Of a stretch of DNA of 64,000 nucleotides, positions 27,063-35,240 are shown piece after piece; the first letter of the stretch is position 1, and each line of letters starts with the position of its first letter. The notes under the pieces are model-generated. The model saw nothing but the letters and a program-made list of their open reading frames with translations. It had not been told where the DNA came from and did not search any database. The stretch covers positions 62,001 to 126,000 of the forward strand of contig NZ_JABAHI010000006.1 in NCBI RefSeq assembly GCF_012584445.1, given 5' to 3'. The translations under genes were made by a program, and so were the position numbers. Origin of the DNA: Olsenella sp. KGMB02461 (GTDB lineage: Bacteria; Actinomycetota; Coriobacteriia; Coriobacteriales; Atopobiaceae).

Positions 27063-28439
27063 TCAGATGAAGAAGTACTTGATTATGAAGAGCACGGTGA
27101 GCACCCAAAGCAGCGGGCTTACCTTTTTGCCCCTGCCAGCAAGGGCATTGATGAGCGTATAGGAAATGATGCCCAGGAACACACCTTCGGCGATGGAGTA
27201 GAAGAACGGCATGGCAGCCAAGGTGATGAATGCAGGGACGCCCTCGGTGGGATCGTCCCAATCCACGGCGCAGCAGGCGCCGATCATCAGGAAGCCAACG
27301 ATGACCAGGGCAGGGGCGGTAGCAAAACTGGGGATGGCCAAGAAAATCGGGCTCAAGAACAGCGCGATGGCGAACATAAGCGCGCCAAAGACTGCGGTGA
27401 GTCCGGTGCGGCCGCCTTCAGCCACGCCCGCATTGGACTCCACAGCCACGCAAGTAGGGCTGGAGCCAATGAAGCCGGCGTAGATGGTGGTGACGGCTTC
27501 TGCGATCAGGCCCTTGCCGATACCGGGGATATTGCCGTCGGCATCTGCCAAGCCGGCCTTGGTGGCGGTGCCGATAAGGGTGCCCAGAGTGTCGAAGATG
27601 GAGGCAAACAGGATGGCGATGACCACTGCAATAAAGCCCACGGTGGCAAACTGGGAAAAGTCGGCCTGGAAGGCCACAGGCGCTAACGAGGGAATGGCAA
27701 GGCCGTTGGCAAAGCTGGGGAACAGCGTGTAGAACCCGGCGTCAGGGTTGGGAACGTAGAGACCGCAGACTTCGCAAATCATGCCCAAAACCCATGTGGC
27801 CACAATGCCGATGAGAATGTTGCCCTTGACGTTTTTAGCCATGAGCACCGCGGTGATGACAATGCCGGCAAGAGCCAGCAGCGCGCAGATGCCCAGGGTG
27901 GAGAAAGTGCCTTCTTGGACGGTGCCGTTGAACGAGATCATGGAGACATAGGTGGACTCGTTGGGCTGGAGCAGGCCAGAACCCTTGAGGCCGATGATGG
28001 TGATGAACAAGCCGATGCCCGCAGTGATGGCCTTCTTCAAGCCGAAGGGAATGGCGTCGGCCAGCAAATCGCGCAGCTTGGTAAGGGAGATAATGGCAAA
28101 TACCACACCTTCGATGATTACCGCTGCCAGCGAAACCTGCCAGGAGTAGCCCATGCCGATCACAATGGTGTAGGTGAAATAGGCGTTAAGGCCCATAGAC
28201 GGCACCAACAAGAAGGGGAAGTTGGTGAGAAATGCCATGAGCAGGGAGCCGATGATGCAGATCAGGCAGGACGCCGTGAAGACGGCGCCATGATCCATGC
28301 CTGCGTCGGCGAGTACCGAAGGGTTGACGGCGAGCACGTAGGCGACCGTCACAAAAGTGGTGAGTCCGGCTATGAACTCCGTTTTAACGTTCGTTCCACG
28401 CTCTTTAAGGTGGAACAAGGAGTCGAGTTTCTCTTCCAT
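27063..28439 (-). CDS. AzgA-type guanine/hypoxanthine permease
   Basis: This 458-residue protein has about twelve hydrophobic segments and matches the AzgA-like NCS2 permeases (adenine/guanine/hypoxanthine uptake): VPSMGLNAYF, FDTLGTLIGTATKAGL and SNAGVAEGGRTGLT are family motifs. ATG at 28439 is chosen because the soluble N-terminus MEEKLDSLFHLKE begins there, as in family members; the ribosome site is weak. Coupling to guanine deaminase supports guanine as a main substrate. A TATAAT box lies about 300 nt upstream. Confidence 0.92.
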   Translation of the reverse strand: MEEKLDSLFHLKERGTNVKTEFIAGLTTFVTVAYVLAVNPSVLADAGMDHGAVFTASCLICIIGSLLMAFLTNFPFLLVPSMGLNAYFTYTIVIGMGYSWQVSLAAVIIEGVVFAIISLTKLRDLLADAIPFGLKKAITAGIGLFITIIGLKGSGLLQPNESTYVSMISFNGTVQEGTFSTLGICALLALAGIVITAVLMAKNVKGNILIGIVATWVLGMICEVCGLYVPNPDAGFYTLFPSFANGLAIPSLAPVAFQADFSQFATVGFIAVVIAILFASIFDTLGTLIGTATKAGLADADGNIPGIGKGLIAEAVTTIYAGFIGSSPTCVAVESNAGVAEGGRTGLTAVFGALMFAIALFLSPIFLAIPSFATAPALVIVGFLMIGACCAVDWDDPTEGVPAFITLAAMPFFYSIAEGVFLGIISYTLINALAGRGKKVSPLLWVLTVLFIIKYFFI

Positions 28440-28922
28440 TTCGATTCCAATCAAAACGATGTAACTGACTTGCTCACGATGCACCTGAGGCATCCACAGC
28501 CCCAATGCGTGGTAAATCCCGAAGTGCCCACGAGGGCACGCGGCTCACAGCCCCGCCTTCACCTCCAGTCAAAGGGCTGCCTACAGAGGATCGGCTGTGT
28601 AAAAGCCGGGCCCGACCTGCGAGACCGTACTCTTTGTTAGTGCATATGACTTTTGGTCTGCCCCATCGTCCTCTGATCACACCGCGCTTGGAATGAGTTC
28701 TAGACAGACGGACCCTAATTGTCGATAAGTGGTATATCTGATTATATTTTGAAAGTTTTATGAAAAGAATCTGACAATGTCGTTATTATGCAGCGCTTGG
28801 ATTGGTGGCAAAAAAAGGGCTACCGTATGCCTAGCAAAAAGATAACGAGGGGCGATTCGGCCACCGGATGGGGTAGCACTAAACCACGACAATAGCCCCT
28901 GTTGCCCAACGGAGAAAACGCT
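28440..28922. promoter_or_regulatory. Divergent intergenic region between the AzgA permease and the iron-type ABC operon
   Basis: This 483-nt gap holds no gene. A degenerate relative of the purine dyad lies near 28643-28663; its core differs from the ssnA copy at 2 of 13 positions. A small hairpin spans 28592-28608 (CGGCT/AGCCG). A perfect TATAAT for the minus-strand permease sits around 28743-28748, within an AT-rich patch at 28735-28795. A stem of GGTGGC (28804-28809) with GCCACC (28860-28865) could close a structured leader of the plus-strand operon. Confidence 0.45.
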
Positions 28923-30578
28923 TTGAGACCAACCGCCTCACATATCCAGAGCATAGGTCGCCGAGTGGCCCTACAGGCCACCGGGGCAGACGGAGCGTTG
29001 GCGTTGGCGGTGGGCCTTGTAGCCGTATTCTCGGTGTGGCCCGTAGTAGCCATGCTCGCACGCAGTCTCGACGGCGGCCCCGCAACAGCAGCGGCGCGCT
29101 ACGGTGAGGTAGTAGGAGCCTCTCTCCCTCTCATAGGCAATTCTCTATTTAGTGGCATCCTTGCCTCTCTCCTCTCATGCGCGATTGCCCTTGCCGTGGC
29201 AGTAATGGGTGCGTTCGGGCCAAAGGGGTTAGGGGCAGCCTCGCGAGGCGCCGCGCTCCTCTCAATGGTCTCCCCGCCGTTTTTAGCGTCCTTGGCCTAC
29301 ATACAGCTCTTTGGGCGCAGAGGCCTGATAACCCACGGGATCCTTGGGCTTTCGGTGGACCCCTATGGCTGGGTGGGCGTCGTGCTCATGCAGGGTCTCT
29401 TCTTCTGCGCGGTGAATGTGATGCTCCTCTCTGCGAGCTTAGGACGCATCGATCGACGCCTTATGGCCGCCGCGACAGATCTAGGAGCCTCGGGGAGCCG
29501 AGTGTTCCTCGATGTGGTGATGCCCCTCATCCGCCCTACCCTTGTAGCCTGCTTCCTACTTACTTTCGTTCGCTCGATCTCTGACTACGGCACTCCTGTG
29601 GTGATCGGCGGCGCCTTCGAGACTGTGGCGTCACGCATCTATGTGCAGCTCACCGGCTACTCTGACCTTGCAGGGGCCGCAGTGCTCAACGTGTGCCTTC
29701 TTGCCTGCGCTGTGGCTGTCTACTGGGCGCGCAGGCACTTGGACGCCAAAGCAGAGCGACTGGCTGCTGGCACCATGGATGGCGGTGGAGGGACCCCCTT
29801 CACAATTACAGGGGTCCCGGCCGGATTGCTTGGAATAATAGCGGCCGCCTTCGCCGTCTTTGTAGGAGTCCTCTACCTCGCCATCCTGCGCTGCGCCTTT
29901 GTGCGCGGCATGGGGTGGGACGCCCCGTTCACACTGGAAAACTTCCAGCATCTTGTGGATTTTGACCTCGCGCCCCTTGGGCGAGGCATCGTCTATGCGG
30001 CTTTGGCGGCTCTTATAGGTTGCGCGCTAGGGGCTGCCGTGGCCTATTTCTGCCGTCGCCGACAGATGCCGGGCTCGTCGTTGTTCGCGTTCGCCGCCGC
30101 GACGCCCTATATGCTGCCAGGCACGTGCTTGGGGCTGGGATATATCCTCTCCTTCAACTCGGAGCCCCTCAAGCTCACGGGCACCGGCGCCATCATCGTG
30201 GCGGTGCTTGTGGCCAAGCAGCTCACGGTGTCGGTGGACGCGTTCTCCAACGCCCTCGCCCAAGTGCCCCGCGACCTCGACCGCGCCGCTGCAGACTTGG
30301 GCGCCGGCGAGCTCTCTCGCTTTGGCGATGTGCTATGGCCCAACCTGCGCGAAGCTGTGGCAGTGAGCCTGCTCAACGGGTTTTCCAGCGCCATGATGGC
30401 CTATGGCGCCGTGGTCTTCCTTGTGGCGCCTCGCACGAAAACCGGCATCGTCCAACTCTTCGACGCACTGGCCAGCGGCCGCTACGGCTATGCCGCTGCC
30501 ATCGCCGTCGTGCTTATCACCATCACCCTGGCCGTGAACGCTGTCTGCTGGCGGCTGGCAGGAAGGGGTCGTCGCTGA
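28923..30578 (+). CDS. Iron/spermidine-type ABC transporter permease, two fused halves
   Basis: This polytopic protein of about 551 residues has two BPD_transp_1 halves (FbpB-like architecture). Each carries an EAA-loop-like motif: MAAATDLGASGSRVFLDVVMPL in the first half and AAADLGAGELSRFGDVLWP in the second. Segments alternate hydrophobic and loop throughout. The start is a TTG at 28923 because GGAG lies 8 nt before it; TTG at 28902 in the same frame is possible and no good ATG exists near the N-terminus. It is followed 1 nt later by the ATPase gene. The family moves ferric ion, thiamine, phosphonates or similar. Confidence 0.85.
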   Translation: MRPTASHIQSIGRRVALQATGADGALALAVGLVAVFSVWPVVAMLARSLDGGPATAAARYGEVVGASLPLIGNSLFSGILASLLSCAIALAVAVMGAFGPKGLGAASRGAALLSMVSPPFLASLAYIQLFGRRGLITHGILGLSVDPYGWVGVVLMQGLFFCAVNVMLLSASLGRIDRRLMAAATDLGASGSRVFLDVVMPLIRPTLVACFLLTFVRSISDYGTPVVIGGAFETVASRIYVQLTGYSDLAGAAVLNVCLLACAVAVYWARRHLDAKAERLAAGTMDGGGGTPFTITGVPAGLLGIIAAAFAVFVGVLYLAILRCAFVRGMGWDAPFTLENFQHLVDFDLAPLGRGIVYAALAALIGCALGAAVAYFCRRRQMPGSSLFAFAAATPYMLPGTCLGLGYILSFNSEPLKLTGTGAIIVAVLVAKQLTVSVDAFSNALAQVPRDLDRAAADLGAGELSRFGDVLWPNLREAVAVSLLNGFSSAMMAYGAVVFLVAPRTKTGIVQLFDALASGRYGYAAAIAVVLITITLAVNAVCWRLAGRGRR

Positions 30579-30579
30579 C

Positions 30580-31533
30580 ATGTTCCTCAAAATCGCCGGG
30601 CTCACCAAGCGCTATGGCGCCACGTGCGTGGTGGACTCCATGGATCTTTCTGTAGAAAAAGGCGCCGTATGCTGCTTGCTCGGCCCATCGGGCTGCGGCA
30701 AGACCACGACCTTGCGCATGGTGGGAGGCTACCTTGCCCCAGATGCTGGCAGCATAGAGGTAGACGGCATCGACATCACTGGCCTCGCCCCTGAGGAACG
30801 CCCAGTATCAACGGTGTTCCAGTCCTATGCGCTCTTTCCGCATATGACGGTGCTAGAAAACGTGGCCTATGGACTCAAATGCCATGGGATGAGCCGGGCC
30901 GAGCGCACCGCAGAAGCCCGTTCCATGCTCGCCTCGGTAGCTATGGCGGGGCTCGAGAAGTCGTATCCAGGCGAGCTTTCCGGAGGCCAGCAGCAGCGCG
31001 TCGCCCTCGCAAGGTCTCTAGTGCTCCATCCCAAGGTGCTGCTGCTGGACGAACCTCTCAGCAATCTTGACACAGGGCTTAGGGCCACCATGCGTACCGA
31101 GATCCGCTCTATCCAACAAGAGTTCGACCTCACCATGCTCTTTGTCACTCACGATCGCCGGGAAGCCATGGCATTGGGCGACACGGTGGCAGTCATGGAC
31201 GGGGGCCGCATCTTGCAGCAAGGCACGCCTGAGCAGGTCTACTTTCACCCTGCAGACGAGTTTTGCGCCCGTTTTCTTGGGCCTGTGGACGAGCTTCCGG
31301 GACCCGACGGACCCATCTATGCCCGCCTGGAAGACGTCGTCGTTGCCCCCCAGGGCCCTTGGCAGGGCACCGTGAAATCCTGCACTTTTTTGGGCGACGA
31401 GCTTTCTTACGAGGTGTCGGTGCAGGGGCGCCTCATCTCCCTCAGGTCGCAGAACCGCGAGCGCTTGGATATAGGCGCTCCCGTGTCTCTCGATATCAGG
31501 CACAAGCTCACGTGGAAAGGACAGTCACTATGA
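30580..31533 (+). CDS. ABC transporter ATPase (FbpC/PotA type)
   Basis: This 317-residue ATPase has Walker A GPSGCGKTT, Q-loop FQSYALFPHMTVLENVAYGL, signature LSGGQQQRVALARS, Walker B LLLDEPLSNLD and a C-terminal TOBE-like regulatory region. Its architecture matches ferric, spermidine and aminoethylphosphonate importers. The gene starts 1 nt after the permease stop and its stop overlaps the lipoprotein start (ATGA), so the three are coupled. Confidence 0.92.
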   Translation: MFLKIAGLTKRYGATCVVDSMDLSVEKGAVCCLLGPSGCGKTTTLRMVGGYLAPDAGSIEVDGIDITGLAPEERPVSTVFQSYALFPHMTVLENVAYGLKCHGMSRAERTAEARSMLASVAMAGLEKSYPGELSGGQQQRVALARSLVLHPKVLLLDEPLSNLDTGLRATMRTEIRSIQQEFDLTMLFVTHDRREAMALGDTVAVMDGGRILQQGTPEQVYFHPADEFCARFLGPVDELPGPDGPIYARLEDVVVAPQGPWQGTVKSCTFLGDELSYEVSVQGRLISLRSQNRERLDIGAPVSLDIRHKLTWKGQSL

Positions 31534-32600
31534 AGTTCAACGTCTCGAGAAGGTCGTTCATCGCCGGCGCTGCGGCATTGGTGCCCATGGCCGTGCTCGC
31601 CGGTTGCGGCAACAACGCCTCCTCTGACGGCGCCTCTGCCAATCAAGAGGCCTCCTCTGACAAGACGCTCCAAGTAGTGTGCACCAATGAGTCTTATAAA
31701 GCGCTCTTCGACATGTTCACCAAGGACAAGGGCATGCCGGTGGAATTCGTCTCCATGTCCAGCGGCGACGTGCTCTCCAAGCTCCGAGCTGAGGGCGGCA
31801 CACCCAGCGCCGACCTATGGTTTGGCGGCGGCATCGACTCCTTCATGGCAGCCGCAAAAGACGGCCTGCTGGAGCCGGTAGACTTCCCTGCTGCCGACAA
31901 GTTCGCCGAAGGTTTCAAGAGCCCTGACAATTACTGGTTCTCAAAGGGCGTGACCGTCGTTGGCTTCATTGCCAACGACGACCTCCTCAAGGAGACCGGC
32001 GCTCCCGCACCGGCGGCCTGGACCGATCTGGTGAAAAGCGAGTACAAGGATGAGATCATCATGAGCTCGCCGGCAGTTTCTGGCACCAACTATGCCGCCG
32101 TGGCCGCCATCCTCCAGAACATGGGCGAGATCGACGGTTGGAAGTATCTCGAGGAACTCAACGCCAACATCCCCTTCTACACCAAGCGCGGAAGCGATCC
32201 GTCCACTCGCGTCTCCCAGGGAGAGGTCGCGGTGGGCATCACCTACCTCGACCGCACTTTGGACGATCTTCTCACCGACTCCATCCATACCATCCAACCC
32301 TCAGACGGCATGCCCTACATGCCCGACGGCGTGGCGGCCTTCAAGGGGGCTGCCAACGTGGATGGCGCCAAGGAGTTCATCGAGTGGCTCTTCTCCAGCG
32401 ATGAGAACCTCAAGGAGCTCGCCGCCATCGACAAGAAGAACACCATCAAACTCTGCATCCCGTCGCTTGAGGGCGTGGAGCTGGACTTCGACGAGAAGGC
32501 CCTCATGAAGGAAGATATCTCCCAGTTTGGCGAGATGCGCGACGCAGTGCTGGAGAAATGGGACGATATGACCAGCGGCAAGGAAGTCAAGGAGAAGTAA
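31530..32600 (+). CDS. Tat-type lipoprotein, periplasmic-binding-protein family 1 (iron-type)
   Basis: This 356-residue solute-binding protein has a twin-arginine-like signal SRRSFIAGAAALVPM followed by lipobox LAGC, so it is likely exported folded and lipid-anchored. The mature domain (from about residue 45) resembles AfuA/FbpA-like ferric-binding proteins and ABC-type 2-aminoethylphosphonate binders: ADLWFGGGIDSF, GVTVVGFIANDDLLKETG and VGITYLDRTLDDL. ATG at 31530 overlaps the ATPase stop. No iron-binding tyrosine pair could be assigned, so the ligand remains uncertain. Confidence 0.85.
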   Translation: MKFNVSRRSFIAGAAALVPMAVLAGCGNNASSDGASANQEASSDKTLQVVCTNESYKALFDMFTKDKGMPVEFVSMSSGDVLSKLRAEGGTPSADLWFGGGIDSFMAAAKDGLLEPVDFPAADKFAEGFKSPDNYWFSKGVTVVGFIANDDLLKETGAPAPAAWTDLVKSEYKDEIIMSSPAVSGTNYAAVAAILQNMGEIDGWKYLEELNANIPFYTKRGSDPSTRVSQGEVAVGITYLDRTLDDLLTDSIHTIQPSDGMPYMPDGVAAFKGAANVDGAKEFIEWLFSSDENLKELAAIDKKNTIKLCIPSLEGVELDFDEKALMKEDISQFGEMRDAVLEKWDDMTSGKEVKEK

Positions 32601-32638
32601 GCGGCTTCCCATCGAGCCCATGTACCATGGAGCCCATT

Positions 32639-32677
32639 GGACGGGGGCCGCGCACCGCCTGATGCGCGGCCCCGTCC
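32639..32677. terminator. Hairpin between convergent binding-protein and selD genes
   Basis: GGACGGGGGCCGCGCA (32639-32654) pairs with TGCGCGGCCCCGTCC (32663-32677), a 15-bp stem with one bulged G and an 8-nt loop. It is 3 nt past the selD stop on the minus strand and 39 nt past the lipoprotein stop on the plus strand. T-tracts are poor on both sides. Confidence 0.65.
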
Positions 32678-32679
32678 CC

Positions 32680-33732
32680 CTATCTCACAAAGATCAGCTT
32701 TTGGGCGTCGCGGGGCGCCACCATCCGCCCCACTGCGCAGGCGGCCAAGACCTTATCGGCAGCGTTGAGAGCTGTCACAAAGGCGTCGGCTTTATGAGCG
32801 GGCACGGCGAAGAGCAGACCGCCGGAAGTCTCAGGAGTGAAAAGCAGGTCGAGAAGTGCAAGCTCGGTATCGCCGCCGTCCACATAGTCTGCGGCGAAAT
32901 GCCGGTTGCGGTAGGTGCCTGCGGGCAAAAGTCCCAGCCGGGCCGCCTCAAGGGCTCCGGGCAGCAGCTGGAAGGCGCCCGCCTTAAGCTCGCAGGCAAG
33001 GCCTGCGCCTTGGACCATCTCCAGCAGGTGTCCCAAAACGCCAAAACCCGTGATGTCGGTGGCGGCATCCACCGCGAAGCCGCCCTCGAGAGCGACGTCG
33101 TGAGGCCAGCGATTGAGGCGCATCATGGCCTGCTCAGCGTATTCTAGCTGCTCAGAGGTCGCAAGGCCGCCCTTTGCCGCCGTCACCGTGACACCGATCC
33201 CCAAAGGCTTGGTGTAGACCAAGACGTCGCCTTCTTTGGCGCCCGCATTGGTCCACAGCTTGGCAGGGTCCACAAAGCCGGTGACCGACAAGCCGTATTT
33301 GGGCTCCTCATCGTAGATGGAATGGCCGCCCACGATAGAAGCTCCCGCTTCATAGACCTTCTCATAGCCGCCGCGAAGGATCTGGTGCACCACGTCTTTG
33401 GGCATATCCTCAGGCACCGCCATGATATTGAGGGCGACCTTGGGCTCTCCGCCCATAGCCCAGACGTCGGAAAGCGCGTTGGCCGCGGCAATGGCGCCGT
33501 AGGTATAGGGGTCGTCGGCGATGGGAGGAAAGAAGTCGAGCGTCTCCACGATGGCAAGATGATCTGATACTTGATAGACTGCAGCGTCATCGCTTTTGTC
33601 AAAGCCCACCAGCAGGCGCGGGTCATGGCGCACATCGAGCCCCTCAAGCAACTTCGCCAGCGCACCCGCCCCCACTTTGGCGCCGCAGCCGGCGCATTCC
33701 GCAAGCTTGGTTAGTTTGACGGTCTGGGCCAT
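32680..33732 (-). CDS. selD: Selenophosphate synthase SelD (Cys form)
   Basis: This 350-residue SelD makes selenophosphate from selenide and ATP. The N-terminal active site reads AECAGCGAKVGAG; Cys16 aligns with the E. coli catalytic Cys17 and Lys19 with its Lys20, while the second Cys (E. coli Cys19) is Ala here. Asp-rich nucleotide motifs follow (SDDAAVYQV, VETLDFFPPI). ATG at 33732 has GAGGAG 11 nt upstream; a TTG at 33765 would overlap the previous gene. With no selA or selB visible and molybdenum hydroxylases nearby, this looks like the labile-selenium-cofactor branch of selenium use. Confidence 0.94.
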   Translation of the reverse strand: MAQTVKLTKLAECAGCGAKVGAGALAKLLEGLDVRHDPRLLVGFDKSDDAAVYQVSDHLAIVETLDFFPPIADDPYTYGAIAAANALSDVWAMGGEPKVALNIMAVPEDMPKDVVHQILRGGYEKVYEAGASIVGGHSIYDEEPKYGLSVTGFVDPAKLWTNAGAKEGDVLVYTKPLGIGVTVTAAKGGLATSEQLEYAEQAMMRLNRWPHDVALEGGFAVDAATDITGFGVLGHLLEMVQGAGLACELKAGAFQLLPGALEAARLGLLPAGTYRNRHFAADYVDGGDTELALLDLLFTPETSGGLLFAVPAHKADAFVTALNAADKVLAACAVGRMVAPRDAQKLIFVR

Positions 33733-33761
33733 ATACGCTCCATCTCCTCTGGGACCGGCGG

Positions 33762-33998
33762 TCAAATCATGATCTCTTGAATATCTTCCACCACGAGACG
33801 CCCTCTGATCGCATTGGCAAACGCAGAACGGTCGCCGGGGTCCATAGACCAGGATAGACCACAGGTAGCCCGTATGGATACCGGCGTGGGAATGAGCCGG
33901 CCAGGAACGCAGGCGTCTTGACAGAGGGCCTCAGCCTCGATGGCGTCATGAGTGGACGAGAAGGTGGCTATGGCGCGCAAGCGTTTAGTCCGTGCCAT
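33762..33998 (-). CDS. DUF3343 protein, putative selenium/sulfur carrier-like
   Basis: This 78-residue protein begins MARTKRLRAIATFSSTHDA and carries the DUF3343 pattern: FSSTHDAIEAEALCQ, RLIPTPVSI and a central TCGLSW cysteine. DUF3343 proteins are commonly encoded with SelD and NifS-like genes that serve selenium-dependent molybdenum hydroxylases, and may carry Se or S. ATG at 33998 overlaps the upstream cysteine desulfurase stop by 14 nt, and its stop lies 30 nt before the selD start. Confidence 0.85.
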   Translation of the reverse strand: MARTKRLRAIATFSSTHDAIEAEALCQDACVPGRLIPTPVSIRATCGLSWSMDPGDRSAFANAIRGRLVVEDIQEIMI

Positions 33999-35172
33999 CT
34001 GCGCCTCCCTCGGCTGCCATCGCTGCCAAAGCCTCCAGCGCTCGATCGACATCTTCGGGGGTGGTAAATGCGCCAAAGGAGAAGCGCACGGCGCCCGTGC
34101 GGGCGGTGCCCAGCGCCTGATGCATGCGCGGCGCGCAGTGAAGTCCCGCGCGGACAGCGATGCCAAAGGATTGCTCCAACTCGTCGGCAGCTTCTGAGGA
34201 GTCCCATCCAGCCAGGTTCAAGGCCACGGTGGCCCCATGGTCGCAGGCAACGCCGTCCAGCTGGCCGAGGTCCCAAGGAACGTCGCCGTACACCGTCACG
34301 CCTTCCAAGGTGCGCAGGCCGCCCACAAAGCGGCGGACCAGCCCAAGGTCGTGGCGATGGACCGCTTCGACGCCCCGTTCCAACAGCCACCGGGCCGCAG
34401 CCCCCAACCCGGCGATCCCATGGCCGTTGAGGGTGCCCGCTTCCAGATGCTCAGGATAGGCGTCCGGTTGGTGGGGCAACCCCGAGGCCACGCCGGTGCC
34501 GCCGGTCAAAACCGGCTCTACCTCCACGCCAGGAGCCACTATGAGGCCACCGGTGCCCTGAGGGCCCAGCAACGCCTTGTGACCCGTGAACGCCACAAGG
34601 TCGGCGCCGGTTTCTTTCATTGAAAAAGGGACAGCGCCCGCTGTTTGGGCGCAATCCACCAGGAGCCAGGCGCCCGCAGCATGGGCTATCTGGGCGCAGG
34701 CAGCCACGTCCAGCAAGTTGCCCGTGAGATTGGAGCCATGGGTGACGACCACCAGCCGCGTGCCCGGCACGCAGAGGCGCTCGAGATCTTCCAGGTCGAG
34801 ACGGCCGCGCTTATCGGCGCCCCAAAAGGAGAGTCGCACCCCTTGGCTGCGCTGAAGGCCATAGAGCGGGCGCAGCACCGAGTTGTGGTCCCAGTCGGTG
34901 GCCACCACAGAATCGCCGGGGCGCACGCAACCCAAGATGGCCATGTTCAGCGCGTGGGTGGCGTTGGCGCAAAAGACCACGCGCTCGCTGGCAGGCGCGC
35001 CCATGAGCTGGGCCAACGCATCACGGGCGCGGGCAACGACGCGGGCAGCGCCGAGCTCGGCAGAGCCCGCTCCCCTGCCGGAGCTTCCCAGTCCGGCCAT
35101 AGCCTCCGCCACCGCCTGCGCCACGCAGGGCGGCCGGTCATAGGATGTCGCAGCGCAATTGAGATAGATCAT
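33985..35172 (-). CDS. Class V cysteine desulfurase / selenocysteine lyase-like protein
   Basis: This 395-residue PLP enzyme has the class V aminotransferase fold, with PLP lysine Lys199 in AFTGHKALLGPQGTGG and catalytic Cys346 in AGLHCAPRM. It resembles the family that accompanies orphan SelD and selenium-dependent hydroxylases (EF2568-like), which is expected to deliver Se from cysteine-bound forms. The start ATG has GGAGGGGAGG upstream. It is first in a minus-strand trio with the DUF3343 protein and selD, 68 nt after the xanthine permease, in a gap with a CTCTGG/CCAGAG hairpin (35200-35215). Confidence 0.92.
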   Translation of the reverse strand: MIYLNCAATSYDRPPCVAQAVAEAMAGLGSSGRGAGSAELGAARVVARARDALAQLMGAPASERVVFCANATHALNMAILGCVRPGDSVVATDWDHNSVLRPLYGLQRSQGVRLSFWGADKRGRLDLEDLERLCVPGTRLVVVTHGSNLTGNLLDVAACAQIAHAAGAWLLVDCAQTAGAVPFSMKETGADLVAFTGHKALLGPQGTGGLIVAPGVEVEPVLTGGTGVASGLPHQPDAYPEHLEAGTLNGHGIAGLGAAARWLLERGVEAVHRHDLGLVRRFVGGLRTLEGVTVYGDVPWDLGQLDGVACDHGATVALNLAGWDSSEAADELEQSFGIAVRAGLHCAPRMHQALGTARTGAVRFSFGAFTTPEDVDRALEALAAMAAEGGADGTD

Positions 35173-35240
35173 GGGCCTCCCCTCCTTTGGGGCATCACTC
35201 TCTGGTTTACCAGAGTTCGCCCTCTGAGGGCCCTTACGGT

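Noticed and set aside
28440-28922. Purine or Moco riboswitch in the permease/ABC gap
   Set aside because: No conserved riboswitch core was found; only weak stems are visible.
32680-33732. SelD as a selenoprotein
   Set aside because: The active site uses Cys (AECAGCG) and the frame has no internal UGA at the expected place.
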